From assembly GCF_902498195.1 (NCBI RefSeq), contig NZ_CABVIY010000001.1, positions 1 through 64,000 on the forward strand: a stretch of DNA of 64,000 nt, read 5' to 3'. This DNA comes from Pseudomonas fluorescens. GTDB lineage: Bacteria > Pseudomonadota > Gammaproteobacteria > Pseudomonadales > Pseudomonadaceae. The notes below the pieces were generated by a model that was not told where the DNA came from, made no database searches, and was given only the letters and a program-made list of their open reading frames with translations. This document shows, piece after piece, positions 58,988 through 64,000 of the stretch (position 1 is the first letter of the stretch; each line of letters begins with the position of its first letter). The translations under genes and the position numbers were made by a program.

Positions 58988-61447
58988 TCAGAAGTCGTAC
59001 TTCGCGGTGAGTTGCAGGTTACGCGGCTCGCCGTAGAAGGTGGTGTCGAAGTTGCCAAGGCCAGTCAGGTATTTCTTGTCGAAGACGTTGTTGGCATTGA
59101 CGGTGAAGCTCAAGTGGTCGTCGTACTCGTAGCGGGTCATCAGGTCCACAAGGGTGTAGCCGCCTTGCTTGATCTGGGTGTAATCGCCCGCAGGGGCGCT
59201 GTAGATCTGGCCGTAGAACGCGCTTTGCCAGCTGACGCCACCACCGACGGTGACCTGGTTGAGTGCGCCAGGCAGGCGGTAGGTGGTGAATGTTCGCACC
59301 ACGTGCTCCGGCTTGGTGGTGGACAGCGGGAACCCGTAGATACGTTGCTCGTCCTGGTCGCGGGTACGGGCGTAGGTGTAGCCGGCAGACACGTTCCAGC
59401 CCTGCGCCAGTTCGCCCGCCAGTTCCAGTTCCACGCCATTGGTGGTGGCGCCGTCGATGGCTTTGTAAATGCCTTCGTTGGTGACCGGGTTGGTGCCGAT
59501 CGATTGGGCGACGTTGTCCTGTTCGATGCGGAAGAAGGCCAGGCTGGCGTTCAGCTTGCCTTCGAAGTAGGCCGCTTTCAGGCCGGTCTCGTACGCATCG
59601 CCTTCCACGGGCTCCAGGGTCTTGCCGCTGGCGTCCTTGTAGATTTGCGGCTGGTAGATACTGGTGTAGCTGGCGTAGAGCGAGTAAGTGTCGTTCAGGT
59701 CATAGACCACGCCCGCGTAAGGGGTGACGACGCCGTGCTCCTTGTAGCTGGCGTGGGTGTCATCGCCTGCACCCGGGTTGTAGGTGTAGTCCTCGTTGTA
59801 CTTGAAGGTGCTCACACGGCTGCCGAGGATGAACGACAGATCATCGGTCGGGCGCAGGCGCGTGGCGAGGTAAACGCCGTTTTGGCTCTGGGTCCGTTCA
59901 TATTTGCCGTTTTTCGGAAACTCCTGTTTTGGCAGGGTTCCGTTCCAGTCATAGATGCTGCCCGGGACCAGTTCAAAGGCGCTGGTGTCGTAAGTCGAAC
60001 CTGTCTGGCGCGAGTGGGACGCCATGAAACCTGCTACCAATTCATGCTCGCGACCGCCGAGGGAGAACGGGCCGGAGACGTTTACGTCAGCTGTGTCCTG
60101 CACGCGGTGACCTTCCCAGCGCCCCCAGTAAAGGAACATGCCTTCACCGGTGGCACGGTCGGGGTTGCCGCCACTGGCGGACGCTAGCTGGGTATCGTGA
60201 TCGGATACTTTTTCGTTGAGGCTGACCTTCAGTTTCCAATCGTTGGCCAATGCCTGTTCGAGGGAGGCGAAGTAAGTGGTGGAGTCGAAATCACGACGGC
60301 TCCAGTCGGCACCCGGGTTGAAGCTGCGGGAAAAATCGGTACGACCGCCGTCCGAGAAGTACACCGGGTTGCCGGTCCAGGATGAACCGCGCGGCGTCAC
60401 GCTCTGCTTGTCGATGCCGAAGGTCAGCAGGGTATCGTCGGTGAGATCGGCTTCGAGGATGCCGTAGTACACATCCTTCTTCTGGCTGTAGTGATCGATG
60501 TACGAATCTTTGTCCTGATAGGCGCCGACAAAGCGGCCACGCACCGTTCCGGAGTCATTCAGCGGGCCGGAGATATCGCCTTCGGTGCGATAGTTGTCCC
60601 AGGAGCCGGCGGTGGCGCTGACCGAAGCCTTGAAGTCCCGGGTCGGTTTCTTGCGGACCAGGTTGACGGTGGCGGATGGATCGCCGGAGCCGGTCATCAG
60701 GCCGGTTGCGCCCTTGATGACTTCGACGCGATCGTAGGTCGCCATGTCGACATGGGTTGCGCCTTCGTCGTACACGCCGTCGTAGATGCTGTTAACGCCA
60801 TCGTACTGAAAGTTGGTGATTGCAAAACCGCGGGCGGAGTATTCAGTCCGGTCGCTGTCGTATTGCTGAACCGAGATGCCAGGCGTATTGCGCAGTACAT
60901 CACCAATGCTCTTTGCACCCTGGTCGTCCATCTGCTGACGGGTCACCACGGTCACCGATTGCGGCGTTTCGCGAATGGTCAGCGGCAGCTTGGTGGCGGT
61001 GGTGGTGGCGCCGGTGGTGTAGGAGCCGGTGTCTTCGGTGACCAGGCCCAGGGCCTGGCCGGAAATGGTGGTCGCGCCCAGTTGCAGGCTCGAACCGCCG
61101 CCGGAAATCAGGGTCACGCTGTTGCCATTGATCTGGAACGAGATGCCGGTGCCCTTGAGCATTTCGGCCAGCGCCGCGGAAGGCTCCAGCGAACCGGACA
61201 CCGCGCGGGACTTGATACCGGCCACCTGGTCCGGGCTGTACAGGATCTGCAGGTTGGTCTGCATGCCCAGTTCGGTCAGCGCGCTGGACAGCGGCTGCAC
61301 GGCAATGCTCACTTTCACGGGTGCTGCATTGGCCATCGAGCTCCCCAGCAAGGTGGCGGTCAGCAGGACGCTGGTCAACAGGGTCCGGTGCAGGGACGGG
61401 CGCTGTACAGCCAGCGCGAGAGGTGTGCGGCGTGGAAGAGATCGCAT
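58988..61447 (-). CDS. fpvA: Ferripyoverdine TonB-dependent receptor
   Basis: The 819-residue outer membrane receptor imports iron-loaded pyoverdine. It has a signal peptide (about residues 1-42, ending SMANA), an STN signalling domain (APVKVSIAVQPLSSALTELG), a plug domain (ETPQSVTVVTRQQMDDQGA, then RVEVIKGATGLMTGSGDP) and a beta-barrel ending in the outer-membrane signal LQLTAKYDF. The STN domain means it can signal through an FpvR-type anti-sigma factor. AGGAGCACAGGTTAGTA precedes the ATG. It lies between the synthetases and pvdE, as in other P. fluorescens-group strains. A Fur-like box is found upstream. Confidence 0.93.
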   Translation of the reverse strand: MRSLPRRTPLALAVQRPSLHRTLLTSVLLTATLLGSSMANAAPVKVSIAVQPLSSALTELGMQTNLQILYSPDQVAGIKSRAVSGSLEPSAALAEMLKGTGISFQINGNSVTLISGGGSSLQLGATTISGQALGLVTEDTGSYTTGATTTATKLPLTIRETPQSVTVVTRQQMDDQGAKSIGDVLRNTPGISVQQYDSDRTEYSARGFAITNFQYDGVNSIYDGVYDEGATHVDMATYDRVEVIKGATGLMTGSGDPSATVNLVRKKPTRDFKASVSATAGSWDNYRTEGDISGPLNDSGTVRGRFVGAYQDKDSYIDHYSQKKDVYYGILEADLTDDTLLTFGIDKQSVTPRGSSWTGNPVYFSDGGRTDFSRSFNPGADWSRRDFDSTTYFASLEQALANDWKLKVSLNEKVSDHDTQLASASGGNPDRATGEGMFLYWGRWEGHRVQDTADVNVSGPFSLGGREHELVAGFMASHSRQTGSTYDTSAFELVPGSIYDWNGTLPKQEFPKNGKYERTQSQNGVYLATRLRPTDDLSFILGSRVSTFKYNEDYTYNPGAGDDTHASYKEHGVVTPYAGVVYDLNDTYSLYASYTSIYQPQIYKDASGKTLEPVEGDAYETGLKAAYFEGKLNASLAFFRIEQDNVAQSIGTNPVTNEGIYKAIDGATTNGVELELAGELAQGWNVSAGYTYARTRDQDEQRIYGFPLSTTKPEHVVRTFTTYRLPGALNQVTVGGGVSWQSAFYGQIYSAPAGDYTQIKQGGYTLVDLMTRYEYDDHLSFTVNANNVFDKKYLTGLGNFDTTFYGEPRNLQLTAKYDF

Positions 61448-61489
61448 TACTAACCTGTGCTCCTGAAAAAGTGTCGTGCAGAGTTTTTG

Positions 61490-61510
61490 TTAATAGGAAT
61501 GATTATTAAG
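61490..61510 (-). promoter_or_regulatory. Fur-box-like sequence before fpvA
   Basis: TTAATAGGAATGATTATTAA resembles the 19-base Fur consensus (GATAATGATAATCATTATC) in its alternating AAT/ATT pattern. It is 43 bases upstream of the start codon. A TAAAT on the minus strand further up lacks the CGT needed for a full PvdS box. Confidence 0.5.
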
Positions 61511-61564
61511 ACGGGGCGCTGGCAGGAAACCGGAAAAGAAATTTCATTTAATTTGCGCAGGACG

Positions 61565-61659
61565 AATGTGGGAGCGGGCTTGCTCGCGAAGGCGTCGTGT
61601 CAGCCGATGAAAATGTCGAATGACACACCGCCTTCGCGAGCAAGCCCGCTCCCACATTT
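61565..61659. repeat. REP inverted pair
   Basis: ATGTGGGAGCGGGCTTGCTCG and its inverse around about 40 bases, between pvdE and fpvA. Confidence 0.9.
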
Positions 61660-61668
61660 GGATTTCCG

Positions 61669-63318
61669 TCAGGCGGGGGTCAGTTCGGTGATGACCCGGC
61701 CGCTTTCCATGCGCACCAACTGATCCGCCACGTCGAAATAGCGGTCATCGTGGGAGATCACGATGATGGTCTTGCCCAGGCGCTTGAGGTCCGGCAGCAG
61801 CTCGGTATAGAAAATCCGGCGGAAAGTCGGGTCCTGGTCGGCGGCCCATTCGTCGAACACCAGCACCGGGCGTTCTTCCAGCCAGGCGTTGACCAGCGCC
61901 AGGCGCTTGCGCTGGCCGGTGGAGAGGTCGGTGGTGGTGAAGTGGCCGTCCTTGACGCTGACCTTGTGCGCAATCTCCAGGCGTTGCAGGTACTGGTTGG
62001 CGTCTTCCGGGATCTGCATGTCGCCCTGGACCACGTCGTCGAACAGGTAGTAGTCGGCGAAGATGGTGGTGAACAACTGGCGATAGTCGTCGCGGTTGTG
62101 CGCATCGATGGCCTCGCCGTTGACCCGGATCTGCCCCTGCTGCGGCGGGTACAGGCCCAGCAGCAACTTGATCAGCGTGGTCTTGCCGCAACCGTTCTCG
62201 CCGACGATGAAAGTGATGTCGCCCTGCTTGATCGACAGGTTGACCGGTCCCAGCTGGAAGGGCGCGGCACCGTCCACGGACGGGAAGGCGTAGCGCACGT
62301 CCGTCAGTTGCAGTTCGTGCACGGCTTGTTTGACGTTGCCCTGATCGCTGAGCAGCAGGTGCGGTTCTGGGGTGGAAAACTGTTCGGACAATTCGGCGAT
62401 GCGGCGGAAGGCAATCTGCGCGCGGCTGACGATGGGCAGGGTGCTGATCAAATGTTCCAGCGGCCCTTTCATGTACAGCAGCACCAGCACGAAGCCGCTC
62501 ATCACGGTCTTGTCGGCGCTCGGCCAGAAGGTCTGCAGCGCCAGGGCCAGGCCGATGACCACGAAGAACAGCATCGAGCCGAAGGTCTTGGCGATCACGA
62601 AGGTGTTGATCGAACGCACCTGGGTGTTGCAGATGAACTCGGCGGTGGCCTTGATGCCCGAGACGAACATGCGCTGGCGGCGTGGCCGGTGAATGCGCAG
62701 TTCCTTGGCGCCTTCGGCAATGGCGTTGTAGTGCTTCTGCAATTCGTCCTCGGCGTCACGGGCGGCCATGAAACCCTGCACACCCTTGCTCTGGGCATAG
62801 GCCTGGATCGCGGTGCCGATCAGGATCGCGGCGACCATGATCAGGAACATCGGCCACGACAGGATCGCCAGGTAGCCCATGCAGCCCAGGGTCACGGTGA
62901 CGGAAATCGCCAGCGGCGCGAAGGCGAAGGCGAAGTCGCTGATGGTGTCGACGTCGTGGGTCAGCACCGGGATCAGGCGATGGCTGCGGTAGCGCTCGAT
63001 CTGTTCGATGGGTGCCGACAGGACCTTTTCACCCAACTGTTTACGCAGCTTGGCGATGATGTGCTGGCCGACGTAGTTGGTGCCGATGTCCGAGCAGATC
63101 GAACTGGCCAGCGCCAGCAGGCACAGCCCGGCGAACAGCGCGACCACGCCCTGGGTCAGGCCGCTTTCGGAGTGCAGGGCATTGTTGATGGTCGCCAGCA
63201 GCACCGTGACGCTCAGGCCGCCGACCATGCCCAGGAAAATGGACGCGGCGACGATGAGTCGAAAGGGTTTGAGCAGGGCGAACAACTCGCCGATGGCGCC
63301 TCGGGTGGGCTGGGTCAT
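61669..63318 (-). CDS. pvdE: Pyoverdine precursor ABC exporter
   Basis: A 549-residue half-transporter of the cyclic-peptide-export type, which moves the ferribactin precursor from cytoplasm to periplasm. Six membrane segments span about residues 15-300. The ATPase domain has Walker A GENGCGKTT, signature LSTGQRKR and Walker B VLVFDEWAADQD; the Q-rich unusual signature is typical of PvdE. A perfect PvdS box lies 42-65 bases upstream. Its neighbours fpvA and pvdO match the order known from other pseudomonads. Confidence 0.93.
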   Translation of the reverse strand: MTQPTRGAIGELFALLKPFRLIVAASIFLGMVGGLSVTVLLATINNALHSESGLTQGVVALFAGLCLLALASSICSDIGTNYVGQHIIAKLRKQLGEKVLSAPIEQIERYRSHRLIPVLTHDVDTISDFAFAFAPLAISVTVTLGCMGYLAILSWPMFLIMVAAILIGTAIQAYAQSKGVQGFMAARDAEDELQKHYNAIAEGAKELRIHRPRRQRMFVSGIKATAEFICNTQVRSINTFVIAKTFGSMLFFVVIGLALALQTFWPSADKTVMSGFVLVLLYMKGPLEHLISTLPIVSRAQIAFRRIAELSEQFSTPEPHLLLSDQGNVKQAVHELQLTDVRYAFPSVDGAAPFQLGPVNLSIKQGDITFIVGENGCGKTTLIKLLLGLYPPQQGQIRVNGEAIDAHNRDDYRQLFTTIFADYYLFDDVVQGDMQIPEDANQYLQRLEIAHKVSVKDGHFTTTDLSTGQRKRLALVNAWLEERPVLVFDEWAADQDPTFRRIFYTELLPDLKRLGKTIIVISHDDRYFDVADQLVRMESGRVITELTPA

Positions 63319-63359
63319 GGAAGACGGTTCCTTGGGTCGGAAGGCAGATACCCAGTAGA

Positions 63360-63383
63360 ACGTCTGGTCGCGGGGTTAATTTA
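63360..63383 (-). promoter_or_regulatory. PvdS-type promoter of pvdE
   Basis: On the minus strand the sequence is TAAAT-N16-CGT, an exact match to the iron-starvation box of PvdS. Confidence 0.8.
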
Positions 63384-63422
63384 GAGGGGGGGGGATGGGT
63401 GGTGTGGGGCATCACACAATTC

Positions 63423-63518
63423 ACTGTAGGAGCTGCCGAGTGCAACGAGGCTGCGATCTTTTGATTTTGTTTTTAGAAGCAAGATCAAAAGATCGCAGCC
63501 TGCGGCAGCTCCTACAGG
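63423..63518. repeat. Second-type REP inverted pair
   Basis: CTGTAGGAGCTGCCGAG and GGCAGCTCCTACAG, with inner arms CTGCGATCTTTTGAT and ATCAAAAGATCGCAG, form a long hairpin. This REP class differs from the GAGCGGGCTTGCTCGC class elsewhere in the window. Confidence 0.88.
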
Positions 63519-63533
63519 GGGCGGTGTTGGGGA

Positions 63534-64000
63534 TCAGAGATCGCGTACGACGCGAAAGCCCATCCAGTCCCCGCGCTCTTGCGGGTATTGGCTGTTGCGG
63601 TTGCCGGAACGGGAGAACACCGGCGCTTCACCCCAGTCATTGCCGCGGATGCGCACGGCTTCGCAGTTGGGCTCCAGCCAGGCGCTGCCATCGGTGGGTG
63701 CACCGACGTAGTTGGGGTGTTCGCAGTCTTCGACCCATTCATAGACGTTGCCGTGCATGTCGTACAGGCCGAAGGCGTTGGGCGGGTAGCTGCCAACGGG
63801 CGAGCTGTAGCTGTAGCCGTCCGCCGGGCCATAGGTGTTGGCATGTTTGGCGATGCTGTATTCCTTGCCTTCATCGAACGGAAAGGGGAACGGGCCTTTG
63901 CTGCCGCCTCGGGCGGCGTATTCGCGTTGGGCTTCGCTGACCATGTGGTATTTCTGCCCGGTTTTTTTCGACAGCCAGGCGACGTAGTTTTTCACGTCGT
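63534..64000 (-). CDS. pvdO: PvdO, formylglycine-generating-enzyme-like protein (5' end outside)
   Basis: At least the last 154 codons of an FGE-sulfatase domain protein. The signature NAFGLYDMHGNVYEWVEDC and the ending RGDWMGFRVVRDL are typical of this fold. In Pseudomonas the periplasmic PvdO takes part in maturing the chromophore from ferribactin to pyoverdine. Only the C-terminal part is in the window, so start and signal peptide cannot be judged. It lies upstream of pvdE on the same strand, separated by a REP hairpin. Confidence 0.88.
   Translation of the reverse strand, partial: DVKNYVAWLSKKTGQKYHMVSEAQREYAARGGSKGPFPFPFDEGKEYSIAKHANTYGPADGYSYSSPVGSYPPNAFGLYDMHGNVYEWVEDCEHPNYVGAPTDGSAWLEPNCEAVRIRGNDWGEAPVFSRSGNRNSQYPQERGDWMGFRVVRDL

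Overview
The window is bacterial chromosome from the Pseudomonas fluorescens group. The evidence is the Pseudomonas-type 5S rRNA end, high-GC coding sequence, many REP inverted pairs (GTGGGAGCGGGCTTGCTCGCG and GTAGGAGCGAGC types), a quinohemoprotein amine dehydrogenase locus and a pyoverdine locus with PvdS-type promoters. Two conspicuously AT-rich segments (about 9.45-13.2 kb and 24.0-30.45 kb) look imported.

Layout. 1-3.3 kb: 5S rRNA end, a luciferase-like oxidoreductase and a PBP2 paralogue. 3.4-19.8 kb: a quinohemoprotein amine dehydrogenase system. A sigma54 activator is followed by qhpF (peptide exporter), qhpE (leader protease) and qhpG (FAD monooxygenase). A convergent aldehyde dehydrogenase lies further on, then qhpA-qhpD-qhpC-qhpB. 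Together these make the CTQ-containing enzyme, export and mature its gamma subunit, and oxidise primary amines to aldehydes and then acids. The aldehyde dehydrogenase has a near-consensus sigma54 promoter and an upstream palindrome. This locus is split by the first AT-rich island, which carries a clavaminate-synthase-like Fe(II)/2-oxoglutarate oxygenase, a MurI-type racemase and an MFS transporter. The island is bracketed by a direct repeat of about 315 bp that contains the 3' end of the aldehyde dehydrogenase gene.

19.9-24.0 kb: ordinary accessory genes (LprI-like protein, SRPBCC protein, isonitrile hydratase, GlxA-type regulator, VOC protein, an unknown protein). 24.0-30.45 kb: the second island. 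It has a LysR regulator, a short candidate precursor peptide, an asparagine-synthetase-like ATP-dependent enzyme without the glutaminase cysteine, an APH-like kinase, a GNAT acetyltransferase and an ABC exporter, all on the minus strand; the four downstream genes overlap or nearly abut. It reads as an uncharacterised peptide (RiPP-like) biosynthesis operon and is the best candidate for an undescribed system.

30.5-33.7 kb: a GH15 glucanase and an MFS transporter. 33.8-64 kb: pyoverdine peptide-chain genes. These are a type II thioesterase (PvdG-like), two large NRPSs (6 modules in total), an alpha/beta hydrolase, the receptor FpvA, the ABC transporter PvdE and a partial PvdO. Signature residues predict D-Ala-like, Lys, Thr, D-Ser, Orn-type, Orn-type, released by a C-terminal TE domain; the chromophore synthetase PvdL and PvdS are not in the window.

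Limits: all assignments come from reading motifs and context. No database search, GC computation or structure prediction was run.
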